Below are positions 1 to 13,519 of a DNA stretch of 64,000 nucleotides, one piece after another. Source of the stretch: Doris montereyensis. Lineage: Eukaryota; Mollusca; Gastropoda; Nudibranchia; Dorididae. The DNA is taken from assembly GCA_037039925.1 (NCBI GenBank), contig JAXRKP010000466.1, forward strand, positions 196,001 through 260,000. The letters run 5' to 3'. Numbering within the stretch: the stretch's first letter is position 1; each line of letters starts with the position of its first letter. Position numbers and translations under genes: made by a program. Under the pieces are notes generated by a model. That model worked only from the letters and a program-made list of their open reading frames with translations, did no database searches and had not been told where the DNA came from.

Positions 1-2728
<2,728 letters not shown>

Positions 2729-2852
2729 AAAGTCAGTTTATAAAATCAAAATCTGCACAGACAATGTAGTGACATCACATGGGTGTCTAACACAAGTCCA
2801 GTCACAGCACAAATAACAGCAGCAGCCCATGCAGTGAAGTATGGCCCTCTTG

Positions 2853-2889
2853 TTAGGGTTAGGTTAGGTTAGGTTAGGGTTAGGGTTAG
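2853..2889 (+). repeat. Short interstitial telomere-like patch, mixed TTAGGG and TTAGG
   Basis: Seven consecutive units read TTAGGG, TTAGG, TTAGG, TTAGG, TTAGGG, TTAGGG, TTAGC. TTAGGG is the usual metazoan and molluscan telomere unit; TTAGG is the arthropod form. The patch is only about 37 bp and is followed directly by a 43-bp minisatellite, so it is an interstitial trace and not a chromosome end. Confidence 0.8.
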
Positions 2890-3590
2890 CAAAGAGACAC
2901 AAGACACAAGTGATGATGAGAGGTTAAGAAACAAGCAAAAAGACAAAGACACAAGTGATGAAAGGTTAAGAAACAAGCAAAGAGACAGATGACACAAGTG
3001 ATGAAAGGTTAGGAAACAAGCAAAGAAAACACAAGTGAAGAGAGGTTGGGAAACAAGCAAAGAGAAAGAGGACACAAGTGAAGAGAGGTTGGGAAACAAG
3101 CAAAGAGACACAGGACAAAGTGAAAAGAGGTTAGGAAACAAGCAAAGAGACACAGGACAAAGTGAAAAGAGGTTAGGAAACAAGCAAAGAGACACAGGAC
3201 GCAAGTGAAAAGAAGTTGGGAAACAAGCAAAGAGATACAGGACACAAGTGAAGAGAGGTTGGGAAACAAACAAAGACACACAAGACAAGAGAGGTTGGGA
3301 AACAAGGAAAGAGACACAGGAAACAAGTAAAGACTAAAGAGAGATAAGGAACAAGCAAAGAGACAAAAGACACAAGTGAAGATAGGTTAAGAAACAAACA
3401 AAGAGACACAGGACACAAGTGAAGAGAGATAAGGAACAAGCTAAAGATACAGGATACAAATAAAGAGAGATAAGGAACAAGCAAAGAGACACAGGAAACA
3501 AGTAAATATAGGTTAAGAAACAAGCAAAGAGACACAGGACACAAGTAAAGAGATATAAGGAGCAAGCAAAGAGACACAGCAATGGAACCG
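2890..3590. repeat. 43-bp minisatellite
   Basis: About 16 imperfect copies of a unit close to 43 bp, built from AAGCAAAGAGACACAGGACA followed by CAAGTGAAGAGAGGTTGGGA and AAC. The open frames on the minus strand (repeated SLCLFPNLFSL-type peptides) come from the repeat and are not genes. Confidence 0.92.
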
Positions 3591-3594
3591 CAAG

Positions 3595-3715
3595 GAAGAT
3601 GACACCATGGTAGGCCATGGGAAGATGTCCGAGGAGAAGGAAAATGGAAGTCTCTTGTCTATGGCCTATATCCTGGTTGTCGTGAAAGGCTTTGATGATG
3701 ATGAAAGACGCACAG
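3595..3715 (-). repeat. Interspersed repeat tail, copy also at 7065-7160
   Basis: The stretch with TGTCTATGGCCTATATCCTGG, GTGAAAGGCTTTGATGATG is matched in inverse orientation at 7065-7160 (CATCATCAAAGCCTTTCACC, GGTATAGGCCACAGACAAGT). The shared (ATG/CAT)n terminus next to a conserved block is typical of the 3' end of a non-LTR retroelement or SINE. No coding sequence is recognisable. Confidence 0.55.
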
Positions 3716-3735
3716 GACATAAGTAAAGAAAGATA

Positions 3736-3862
3736 AGATTACATAACATAAAATAATCTTTATAAGTCTTTTTTGGAAATTTGTTTAAGTCACAATTTCA
3801 TAACATTCCACAAACAAAATATCAATGATCATTTCTTAAATAATATAGTATGTTACAAATAT
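3736..3862 (-). repeat. Retroelement 3'-end repeat, copy 1
   Basis: About 110 bp that recurs at 4357-4462. Shared blocks are ATAAAATAATCTTTAT, TCACAATTTCATAACATT and CAAATGATCATTTCTTAAAT. Read on the minus strand it ends in repeated ATCTT units, as 3' tails of CR1-like LINEs or their SINEs often do. No ORF. Confidence 0.5.
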
Positions 3863-3864
3863 CT

Positions 3865-3894
3865 CTCTCTCTGTCTGTCTGTCTGTCTGTCCGT

Positions 3895-3925
<31 letters not shown>
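3865..3925. repeat. Compound microsatellite (CTGT)n, poly-C, (CT)n
   Basis: CTGTCTGTCTGT repeats, a run of about twelve C, then (CT)n. Simple sequence only. Confidence 0.9.
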
Positions 3926-4356
3926 ATACACAGACACACACAACAGTGATAATGACAATAGCAAGGAGCAAGCAAGGAGACACATGACACAAGTGAATGT
4001 AGACAGTGAGAAAGTCAAAAAATTAAATAAGTAATTTTGTTGTTTCAGCCAGTTTTTGCACATTGTATACCATTTGTGACACTTTAGGACGTCAGAGAAA
4101 AGATGCATTTTTGTATATACATATTTAAATCAAGGCTTTTTATTTCATTATCATCATCTTTATCCTTTTTGTAGCTTATGTGTGGCAGATCTATATCTAA
4201 GATTAAAAAGAGACAAAATTCACCTTTTCGTAATACTTAAACATTTTTTAAAAACAGATATATCATATAGGGATTGCATGCGACACTGACAACGTTAAGC
4301 ATAGCTCAATCAAAAACATTGTTTGCAAAAATACTAGGTCCAGCAATAAGATAAGA

Positions 4357-4462
4357 TAAAATAATCTTTATTAGTCTTATGGGGATAATCGTTTTATTCA
4401 CAATTTCATAACATTTCACAAACAAATGATCATTTCTTAAATAATATAATGTAATAAATAAC
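4357..4462 (-). repeat. Retroelement 3'-end repeat, copy 2
   Basis: Second copy of the repeat at 3736-3862 in the same orientation, starting with AAGATAAGATAAAATAATCT. Two copies within 600 bp suggest independent insertions or a local duplication. Confidence 0.5.
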
Positions 4463-4600
4463 ATAAAAGGTCTCACAGTCTGTATCAGACTGTTAGTGTT
4501 ACTGTCGAGACTTAACGTATTGTAGTCTCATGAAAAAATAATAATAACAATAACATTAACAGAAACAATAGCATGTCGTAAAGGATTACGTCATGAAAAC

Positions 4601-4728
4601 AAAGCATTGAGTAAAATCAGCAAAGATCTAACACTGGGTTGAGATCTAATCACACATGGACAACAAAGCATTGAGTAAAATCAGCAAAGATCTAACACTG
4701 GGTTGAGATCTAATCACACATGAACAAC
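4601..4728. repeat. 64-bp tandem duplication, two copies
   Basis: The block starting AAAGCATTGAGTAAAATCAG is repeated with a period of exactly 64 bp and only one difference that I notice (TGGACAAC versus TGAACAAC). It lies in non-coding sequence. The rest of 4463-5940 shows no gene that I can support. Confidence 0.9.
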
Positions 4729-5939
4729 AAAGGAATAAACATGACTACTTCATGGACCAGGCAATTAAGGTTGAGCATACAATATAGATTATAAAAACTT
4801 TCTTATTTTAGTAATGAGTGACGTCATAAAAGCACTCATGTCAATAAATAACACTCATAATAACATAGGCCTAGGCACATATAGCCAGGAGAGAACGACA
4901 AGTACATGTTAACAAAATAACTGAAGTAACGTAAAGGCCATTAAGCAGCTATGGCAACCCCACATCCCAGGAGGGTTAACAGTGATAAAAGGTACATTTA
5001 ACATGGACTCTATATTGTGGTTGTGGCATAAATAGCAAACAGTTATTATAAGGTTCACTTATGGTGGGGAAAGCTGAGTAACAGTTACAGTGTCTTGACC
5101 AACATGGGAATGAATAGAAAATTTTACTTTTTTATTTTTTTATATATGCTCACAATAATATTGTTGCGAGTGATCCAACTATAGTGAAGAGCTTTTGCCC
5201 CTTCTACAATAAGTGCTTGTTTATGATAAACAATTGAATATACACTTCTTTACATTACATAAAAGTTGCACTGAACAATTTTAAGTACTTTTCAAAGATA
5301 TCGTCTTTGAAAATCTGTTGTTCTTTCATTAAAACATTAAGGTTGTAAAGTTCTTTACTTTAAATGTTGGTCTGTCCTGTTTGATTACTTTCTTTGCCTT
5401 AGAAATGTGATAAACCATGAGACTTTTGCGATTTTTGTTTGTTTCATTACAATTGACCAGGTCTACCATTCACAGGGTGAATTAGGGAGGAAAGAGGAAG
5501 ATAAAAGATTTGTGCAAAAAGCCAAAGGAAAGAAGTGGTGCTCACCAACAGCCCACTACTCTTGGAGAAGGTGGATAGAAACATAATGTAAAAAATACAC
5601 CTGAGCATATCTTGAGTCAAGGTAGAAAAGGTTTCTCAAGACAAATGTAGAGTAGGTGAATGGTTCTTATCTGTGACCTATATATATATATATAACTTGC
5701 CACAGACCTACGGTATTGATGAAGGTGTGATGGGATCACTGATGAAATTACGCAATCACCATGAATATAATATGACATCAAGATAGGGATATCGTAGAAA
5801 CATTCTATATCATCTTGGAAGAGAGCTTTGGTAGAATAGAATATCCAGTCTATGGTGTAGAGGGTGTGTGAAAGAACAGTTTCTTGGTAAGCGTTGAATT
5901 AAAACAAGGCATCTGCTTAATAACAATATGTTCAAGTCA

Positions 5940-8900
5940 TAGGTGACTCTCTTGTTAACTTTTGTCAGCATAGAGAGAAGATCTTCCGTCCTCCATTCCT
6001 CAGTGATGACATCACACACAGCCTGGATGTACCATGAACCTCTGTTAGTATCACGCCAAGAAAGGCTTCCTGCGCAAGGAAGAACAAAGAAAGATAAGTC
6101 TTTATCAAATAATCTTATCTGGTTAAAGTACAGACAATCTCTAGACATATCAAATATCTTATCTAGTACAAGTACGGAAAATCTCTAGACATATCTTATC
6201 TAGTTAAAGTATAGACAATCTCTAGACATATCAAATATCTATCTACAACAAGTATAAACAATCTCTAGACATATCAAATATCTTATCTAATACAAGTATA
6301 AATAATCTTTAGAATATCAAATATTTGTACTTGTGTCGAATGAGAAAAATGCATGTTAAGCGTCTTTCCCAGGGAACACAACATCAGACCTAGCTTTGCT
6401 AGGATTCAAACCAAGGAGCTCATGATCCCAAGCCTGGCAGCCAAACCACTCAGCCTCTGACAATACAATATAGATATATGTATATATATATCAGTACCAT
6501 TCTCATCATTATGTCCAAGCGACAACGATAATTTTTTCAGCAGATGCAAAAATCTTCTTTAAATGGCAAAATGGGATACTTATAAGTAGTCCTTTACATT
6601 TAGCTACGGCAAGGAAATAAGTGATGACATGATGTCAGGTTTGTAAACACACATTGCATAAGTATTATATAACTGCGTGTGACTGGTCTGTCATGGTCAA
6701 AAGCATTCCCATCAGAACGGCAATACACCACAGGTGTCGCTAGGCGGGTCTGGAAGGAGTGGCCACCTGGTAAGTTCTTGGCAGCAGACTGGCCATGAGG
6801 CAAGGTGTCCAGAGTGTTACATCATCCCGTGACAGGACAACAACAAAACTTCAAACCGATTATAATCCGATAGCAATATGTGCGTGTGTTATGTGTATTT
6901 GTTCTTACTCTCTCTCTCTTTTTCCCTTCCACCCTCCCCCTCCCTCTCTGTGTCTGTCTATCTGTCTCTCTCTTCTCTGTCTGTCTGTCTCTCTAACTCT
7001 CCCTCCCTTTCCCATTTTTACAATACAACTGCTAATTACAATAAAATTCAACACAGACGCTATACAATCATCATCATCAAAGCCTTTCACCCCTACCAGG
7101 GTATAGGCCACAGACAAGTGACTTCCGTCTTTCCGTCGTCTGGGAGATCTTTCTTAGCTCATTCCAGCTGACATTCACAACATCCCCCCCCCCCCCCGAA
7201 CCAGATACTTATCACCATCTACATCAAGTAAAGATAGCAGAAATAGTCTAAAAAAATTTATTAAAATTGAAAACATCCTAATATGCAGATTTCTCAAGTC
7301 AGCTCTTGCACAAACACCCTTGTCAAAATTAGCACACAACACTAATTATTATGGCATCTTTCAACTCATTTCGCTGCTGAGTCGACAGGAAGGCCGAGAA
7401 AAATTTGTCCGGACTGTGAAACCAACTTGGGCGTCCTGGGAAGTAGTCAGACAATCTACTGACTGAGCTACCGCCTCAGCACCAAGAAGATGGTGACTCA
7501 GCTTCAAATTTAAATCCAATGACTGAAAGGACACACTACAAAGAAGAAGATGTTGGCATATCACATAGGTAAATTTCACAAGCAGTGATCCAGAATCAAA
7601 ATTTTTGTTTAAAAAAAAAAAAAAAAAGTTTCTCTCTGAAATTAAAACTCTGAATCATTTAATGCTAATTTCTTACCTGGGACAGATGAATATGCAACGA
7701 TGACATCAGCTTCAGTAGAAAAACGTAATTCTATATCACAAGATGAGTCCGAGTCAGACTCTTCATCAAATGAAGCGTCAGCTTGACATTTTTTTACAGT
7801 TACAGAGGTTCCAACATCAAGTTTCTCCCCTCGACATGCCTACAACCAAACAACAAAAATATTTTTTTACATTCAATTCAGACATTTGGTTAATATAGTC
7901 TCTACATACAACATGCCTATGTAAATGCATTCAAACTGTAAATTTGAATTGAGAGCTGAAATCCTCCCAACTAACAATTTGCAGAGGGAAAAATTGTTGT
8001 GATTTCAGTTAAAATAAAATTTCATGTTAACTTTTTACAGTTTTTAAGGTATATTTGATAGATGGGGTCTTATTTATATGTCTCATATTTCTGGACAATA
8101 CACTTCAGTTGTTTAGGACATATTACATTCGTTAAAAGCCTCAACAGATACTGCAAAAAGACGTCCAGAATGTTTATTTCAGTCAGTGTTATTCACTCTA
8201 CTTTTAAAGCCTGACTATAGAGTAAGAGGCAGAAACAATTCTTTTTTAATGTTCCTACAATACAGTCAAGTTGATAAAGATAAAGATGGATTTATAGTCT
8301 GTATCCCTGCACAAATGCAGGCTCATTACATTCAAAGTCCTTCTCAACTCCCAGGGAGCATACAGTACACAAACCTGTCAGTTAGAGTTAGGCTTTTCAT
8401 ACTAAAACTCTGGCAAGATTTTCTCTACCTATAGCTGGGTACTTATTCACACCTGAATCAAGTGAGGAAAGTAGAGTGAAGTACATTTCCTAGAGTGCAA
8501 TGTTTCAATTCAATTTAATTAAAAAATGTCTTTATTGTCGGTAACATTATACATTGTCATTACAAAAAGAGACATGCAAATATCACAAAGGAAATAACTT
8601 AATAAACCCTTATGGGCTTTTCACTGACATTTCAATAGAAAATATTACCAAAATGCTAACTAAGATGGGATCAAGAATCTAGTCTTTAAAAATTCACAAT
8701 TAACAAATAAATAAGATACACAATTATATAGAACAAATGACACACTGACGATCTTTACCATTCCACATCGAAATAAGATTTTTAAATTGATTAAAATTTG
8801 TTTCAGATCTTAAATGTTCAGGTAATTTTTTCCACAGAACTGCAGCAGCATATTTAAATGATTGTTTTTCGAAAGCAGTGGATCTAGGTTTAGGGATATT

Positions 8901-11900
8901 GACTTTATTTGTATACCTGAAATTATACCTTCTATTGTTAAATGATATTAAAATCTTGGAGACAAGATGGCGATAAGTTATGCAAAATTTTGAATGTTTC
9001 AATGGCCATAGCTCGCATTCGTTTCACTTACAGGGTTGGAGTTTGTGCCTTCATATGTATTACTATAGTCATTGTATATATATCTAATAGCTCGTTCTTG
9101 AATTTTTTCTTATTTCCTTATATTTGATTTCGAACAGAAGTGCCATGCTAAAGGACAAAAGTTAAAGTCAGAAAGAATAAACGTATGAAATATTCACAGC
9201 TAGCTTGTTTAATTTTGAGAGATATCTACCGATTCTCTTTAACACATTGAATTGTTGAGAGGCCTGCTATGCAAACTATCTTTATGTGGGCATCAAACTT
9301 TAATTGATAATCTATCTCTATTCCTAACAGTTTGACAGTTTCTTCACAAGATATAGAGGATTTTTTCTAAAAACGCAAAGAAAATCACGAAAAGTATTAT
9401 TAAAATATTCGGATAGCTGAAGTGCCATGACTTTTTCAAAGATCTTGGAAATTATAGGTAGGATGCTTACTGGTCTATAATTCTTTATATCTAATGGGTC
9501 ATTTTTTATAATAGTGGTATTACTTGTGCCATCTTTAATTTATCTGGAAATGTACTTGTTCTAATAGACTTGTTTATGATATTGCATATATGCTCATTCA
9601 ATATTGGGGCACTGGCTTTAAGGAGTTTTTTGACAGTCAACTTTCTGATATTTAAATTATTGATAATTTTCCCAATTGTTTCAGGGTTAGTTTCTTTGAA
9701 TTCAAAGTTTAGTACTTTTGGTATGTTTTCTTTTATGGCCTTAATGCTAGGTGTAATTCTGAATCTAGTGATATGCTGTTACCAATGTCTTTCTAACATT
9801 GACAAAGAAATTGTTGAAAGTTTTGCACACTTCTTGTGTATTATTTACAACTTTGTCATCTTTTCTCAGAATTATTTTTTGCTCACTCGATTTGATTTTG
9901 TTGGAAAGAAAGGGCTTTATAGTGGACCAGAAATCCCTATACACGTTGTGAAAAATAAAAGCATGTGCCAGCCGCTGGACTTGAACCAGTGTCACCGTGA
10001 TCACAAGCTCACAACACTACGGTTCAGTTACAACGTCAAATTGGGAAACCATCCGTTTCATTTTATATCAGCATTTCAGTTATATCAGTATCAAAGTCGC
10101 ATGAATGCAAACCACTGCCTTGACAAGGTTGTCAACTTAATTCAGACTGATTTTTCACATGCAAAGACTGGAATGGAAGGGTTTGTCAAGTTTGACTTGG
10201 TTTGCGGTGGGTCATTGTCTATGTATCCTTACTATTATGTATTTTGTTTCTTACTTTTGTTGTTTGGGTTGCTTTTGTTTTGTTGGCGTTTCATGTTCGC
10301 TTTTTAATTGTTCCAATACTCATCCTATCTTCAGTCAACTTGAAGTGTCTGACCCTTTTCAATATGTCCGAGCACAGAAATTGGTGACATCGAGGTCGCT
10401 TATCTGTGACACATTCTTTTGGGAAAGTCGGCTGTTTCATTTCAACAAGGCTCAGATATTATGACATATTTAGGACAAAGGCATAGGTGTGTATTCCAAA
10501 TGGTATAACTTATAACATATTATTTATAACACCATACTTGAGCTTAAGGCTCTTAAGTCTTATTCTCTTTTTTTATTCTTTGTTTTATGGGGGTGGGAAT
10601 GTTTTGTTTTTGTGCATTCTATGTGTCTATCTAAAGTTTCAGAAAATCATCAATAAATTTGATACATAATATATATATATATATCTCCTGGCTGTTATCT
10701 TGCAACTTGAATAAAGGACCACTTTCAGATTTTGTTGTTATCCATCCAGCAGTGCTAGGGGTATTTACAGGTGTTTTCCATCTGTTGCAGAGTTCTATTA
10801 TATAGGATTTTCCAGGTACATGTTTCAGGTCTTTCAGGGAGTAATGTTTCACATATATATGTGCGTCTTTTCAGTTTGTAACATTCAAAAGGTGATGGGT
10901 CAGTTTCATGGGAGTGGTCACAAAGAGGGGCACACTCGAGCCTTATCAGGTTTTATTTTGTTCAGATGTATGTTTAGCTACCTGTGTGAGTCTACCTGTG
11001 TGAGTGTGTGCCTACAAGAGGTTTGTCATGTCCTGAGTAACTGTGCTTTTACAAAGATTTCCTCTACCATGAGTAGTCTGGATCCTATCCCACCCCACAC
11101 CCATGTGTCTGCCAGCACTTTGTGAGCCACGTGTCTTCTCTGCATCCGTTGTGTTCTGATCCTGGACCGTATGTACTAGGTTAACTCACTTGAGACGGAT
11201 GCATCCCGTTATGGCGCATTGTCAGTGTATTCACCTGGATGGGTACACCACCGCTATTATTTCAGTGTGAGTAAAGTGATGACAGTCTGCATGTACAGTA
11301 AATATTCTTGTCATCCACCTGTGTTTTTTTTGTTTTTGCTGTAATTGTAATGAAGGGTCTACAGTGAGTGCCATTTAAGTCAACATTGCTTCAGTTGATA
11401 TTCATCCAAGCCAACGTTTTCCCACTGTCCCTATCCCTAAAATGCAAAGTGATTGCTTCAGTTGATATTCATCCAAGCCAACGTTTTCCCACTGTCCCTA
11501 TCCCTAAAATGCAAAGTGATTGCTTCAGTTGATATTCATCCAAGCCAACGTTTTCCCACTGTCCCTATCCCTAAAATGCAAAGTGATTGCTTAAGTTGAC
11601 ATTGATTAACATGATGTAACGCATAAGTCGACGTCTTTACTTTAAATATTTTTCTCTTTCCCTTTCATGGAGTAAATGAACATTATCGATTGTTACCTGA
11701 ATAAAGAATACTTTGGGTTTTCCTTTGAGACTTGGACAATTATCTCCCTTGAATGGATCGAGTAAAGATGTCAAATTTATTTCCTGATCTGTCCCCCAAA
11801 GCAGGCCCTCATCAGATCCGTGGGTCAAGATTACGCCAATGAAACAGTCACACTCTCTGTAATCTTCTGTTGATGCTGAAAATAAAATAAATTGAACAGT

Positions 11901-13342
11901 ATTATCGTTATGATATTTGCCTTTCCTTAAATTACTTGCATGCGTCATGCACAAAACATGCTTTGACTGTTTGCCAAGCATTTCTTTCAAAATGAGATGA
12001 CTTCTAATTTATTTGTTTCTGAGATAGACTGGTTTAGTTACTTTGCTTATCCATACCTAACATACATAGTCATCTGGGGTTTTTTTGGAGACTGCACTAC
12101 CCATATAAATACCCATAACATACTGTTTCACAAACAGCAATAAAAAGGCTAAAAGATGACCGACAACAACATTGCCACTAAACATTAAACAAGAACTTAA
12201 AAGAGTTCCAGAAAACACACTTCAGTTAACGTCACAAACCAACCTTGAATAAATACGAGACATCGTACAAAACAGAACTGAACGGTAAGCCTTCACCACA
12301 GAAACAAGAAAAACGGCGGCGCATAGGTAAGGTAAAAAAACCCACTATCCATATCAACAATGACACAAAAGTCTTCAAAATGGAAGCTAGGGTTGTGTAC
12401 CAAATAAAGAACAAGAAGACTTAATTAAGACATAAACACAATAATTAGAAAAGAAACTAAAACTGAAAGCATGACAACCAGCTTGAAAGTTTTAGGCACA
12501 TAATTTGAATAGGAAATGAAAGAATAGGCAATCGATATAGATTTTTACAATGCAAAAATTTGTAAAACAAGATCCAAAAGTAGAGAACAGGAGGAAGATA
12601 TAACATAACAACAGAGACGCTAAATAAAATCTAACATTAGCCAAAGGACAAAGATAATGCCAAGATTGGAGAGACATTGAATTAATGGTAAAATGGAAAC
12701 GATAAAGAAATAAAGAAAAAGAAAGAAAGAAAAGATTAACCCTCTCTGTAGTTTGAAATAAAAAATGAATGCAGACAAGGTGACCAAGTTTATGTTCTAA
12801 TAAAGTGCGGTATAAAAGTGAATGAAACATTATTGAGGGGACAAAAATGAATGGAATTAATTTTATTTCTTTATATATGTAAGCAGATGTCTGTGCCTGT
12901 GGGCTCTATTAGTAGCAACAGTTCCCTGCTTCAAATGGCAACTTGATTATAACCTGTTTGGCATAGATCTATATCCCCCAATGCAGTGCAGATAAGGCTT
13001 TAAGCCTGCCCTATAAAAAAAAATAAAAAATATGTTTATTCTGCTCATTTAATGACATTTTTAAAATATCTCTTTGGCAGGAAACACAGAAAACATTACA
13101 TGTCACCATCTTCATTACCTTTCACCATAAATTTCCTCATGTCAGCTGCAGTTGCATCATGCTCTAATACAATATGATTCTCATCAAATCCCATTACATT
13201 TTTTAACAAACAGTACATGTTTAGAAAATCAGTTTCAGTTCCTTCTCTCGGTTGAAGTTCCTCATTATCAAAAAGTCTATTGCTTATAATGATTGCGTGT
13301 CCACGATCCCTGTGGTCCATTTTGTATAGATCTGGTACAAGC
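5940..13342 (-). CDS. Caspase (effector type, caspase-3/6/7-like), four exons visible, both ends incomplete
   Basis: Cysteine protease of apoptosis, cytosolic. Exons on the minus strand: 13342-13119, 11875-11697, 7839-7677 and 6069 to about 5940. All joins have AG acceptors and GT donors, and phases agree (1, 0, 1). Exon 1 gives the start of p20 (DRGHAIIISN, then REGTETD with the substrate-binding Arg). Exon 2 gives the catalytic His in VILTHGSDEG and GKPKVFFIQ. Exon 3 begins ACRG, so the active-site pentapeptide QACRG with the catalytic Cys is completed only by splicing. It continues through an Asp/Ser-rich linker (DEESDSDSSCD), where cleavage would separate p20 from p10, into ADVIVAYSSVPG. 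Exon 4 gives p10 with SWRD and GSWYIQ and ends near YDLN. The prodomain exons and the p10 C-terminus (the usual LTK-L-F end) were not found, so the gene is partial here. Introns hold a LINE, SINE heads and a 67-bp repeat. The exons are free of stops and frameshifts. Confidence 0.93.
6108..6325. repeat. Minisatellite with unit around ATCTCTAGACATATCAAATA
   Basis: Four to five imperfect copies of CAATCTCTAGACATATC followed by TTATCTAGTACAAGTA. It lies in the caspase intron just upstream (on the minus strand) of the exon at 6069-5940. Confidence 0.8.
6352..6462 (-). repeat. tRNA-derived SINE fragment, same family as 24685-24795
   Basis: On the minus strand there is a B-box-like GGTTTGAATCC (plus positions 6402-6412), preceded by a tRNA-like half and followed by TTGTGTTCCCTGGGAAAGAC and GCTTAA. 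The same order (B box, then GTTGTGTTGCTTGGGAAAGA and CACTTAA) occurs on the plus strand at 24685-24795. This is a SINE, not a functional tRNA: no acceptor stem closes it. Confidence 0.7.
6905..7010. repeat. (CT)n / (GTCT)n low-complexity tract
   Basis: CTCTCTCTCTTTTTCCC, then TCTGTCTATCTGTCTCTCTC and similar. The short open frames over it are artefacts. Confidence 0.85.
7065..7160 (+). repeat. Interspersed repeat tail, inverse copy of 3595-3715
   Basis: CATCATCATCAAAGCCTTTC, then GGTATAGGCCACAGACAAGT and GACTTCCGTC match the reverse complement of the block at 3595-3715. A poly-C run of about 15 follows at 7183-7197. Confidence 0.55.
7378..7475 (-). repeat. tRNA-derived SINE head
   Basis: On the minus strand the sequence reads GGCGGTAGCTCAGTCAGTAG, with an A-box-like TAGCTCAGTCAGTAGA, followed about 35 bp later by a decayed B box (GGTTTCACAGTCCGG). 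It resembles a tRNA D-arm and T-arm but does not fold as a tRNA gene. Placed in a caspase intron. Confidence 0.5.
8270..8508 (+). repeat. Interspersed repeat, second copy at 41900-42170
   Basis: AAAGATGGATTTATAGTCTG, TGTATCCCTGCACAA, ATACAGTACA, and TATAGCTGGGTACTTATTCA with CACCTGAATCAAGTGAGGAA line up in order with 41900-42170. Family unknown; no protein domain. It directly precedes the 3' end of the LINE at 8509. Confidence 0.6.
8509..9940 (-). mobile_element. CR1/Jockey-like LINE, 5'-truncated, reverse transcriptase and C-terminal region
   Basis: The minus strand encodes, in broken frames, a linker before the RT (FWSTIKPFLS near 9920), RT motif NYRPVSILPIISKIFEK (9430-9480) and the C-terminal signature YNFRYTNKVNIPKPRST, AAAVLWKKLPEHLR with NQFKNLISMWNG (8724-9002). 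The 3' end on the minus strand reads CCGACAATAAAGACAT and ends in TTGAATTGAA repeats. The copy at 18830-19955 has the same signature and tail. The long plus-strand open frame at 9570-10307 is the antisense of this element. Non-autonomous: frames are interrupted. Confidence 0.85.
9955..10030 (-). repeat. tRNA-like SINE head with perfect B box
   Basis: The minus strand reads GTAGTGTTGTGAGCTTGTGA, then TCACGGTGACACTGGTTCAA and GTCCAGCGGCTGGCA. GGTTCAAGTCC is a consensus B box with a 4-bp T-stem (CTGG/CCAG). No matching 5' acceptor strand is present, so I read it as a SINE or tRNA-derived fragment at the 5' border of the LINE. Confidence 0.5.
10031..11385. other. Caspase intron, no gene seen
   Basis: AT-rich sequence with a short (TA)n at 10668-10685. 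The open frames of 60-100 codons show no recognisable domain, no splice-flanked exon and no repeat that I can match elsewhere in the window. Confidence 0.5.
11391..11591. repeat. 67-bp tandem repeat, three copies
   Basis: The unit begins TCAGTTGATATTCATCCAAG and ends GCAAAGTGATTGCT. Starts are at 11391, 11458 and 11525, giving a period of exactly 67 bp. The copies are nearly identical, which points to recent expansion. It lies just downstream (on the minus strand) of the caspase exon 11875-11697. Confidence 0.95.
11996..13095. other. Caspase intron, no gene seen
   Basis: About 1.1 kb between the two p20 exons. AT-rich, with short A-rich runs. The open frames at 12232-12414 and 12492-12830 show no domain and no splice context. 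Confidence 0.5.
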
Positions 13343-13519
13343 CTGAAATTGAAATGAAGTTCAGATTTTAAAATTGCATCACAAAGACTGTTCTCCAAAA
13401 TAAAATTTCACATGAGAAGGATTAGTTCCTTGAGTGAAAATATTCCCGTTCGTTCCTATCAATTTATCTTATGTATAGGTGTAATGGACATGGTGTACTG
13501 AGTTAAAATATGTCATCTT

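Noticed and set aside
2853..2889. Chromosome end
   Set aside because: Only seven units, internal, with normal sequence on both sides.
5460..5620. Possible last caspase exon (minus strand, LCFYP resembling the usual L-x-F-x-P end)
   Set aside because: The preceding residues do not match the expected Q-x-P-C-x-x-S-x-L-T-K segment and no clear acceptor was found.
6600..6803. Minus-strand 67-codon ORF (GHSFQTRLATPVVYCRSDGN)
   Set aside because: Amino-acid text looks coding, but I cannot tie it to a family or to splice sites; it may be another repeat.
9955..10030. tRNA gene on the minus strand
   Set aside because: Good B box and T-arm, but the 5' half does not pair with the 3' end.
9570..10307. 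Plus-strand 245-codon hydrophobic ORF
   Set aside because: It is antisense to the LINE at 8509-9940 (motif NYRPVSILPIISKIFEK on the minus strand) and to a SINE head; no membrane-protein family matches.
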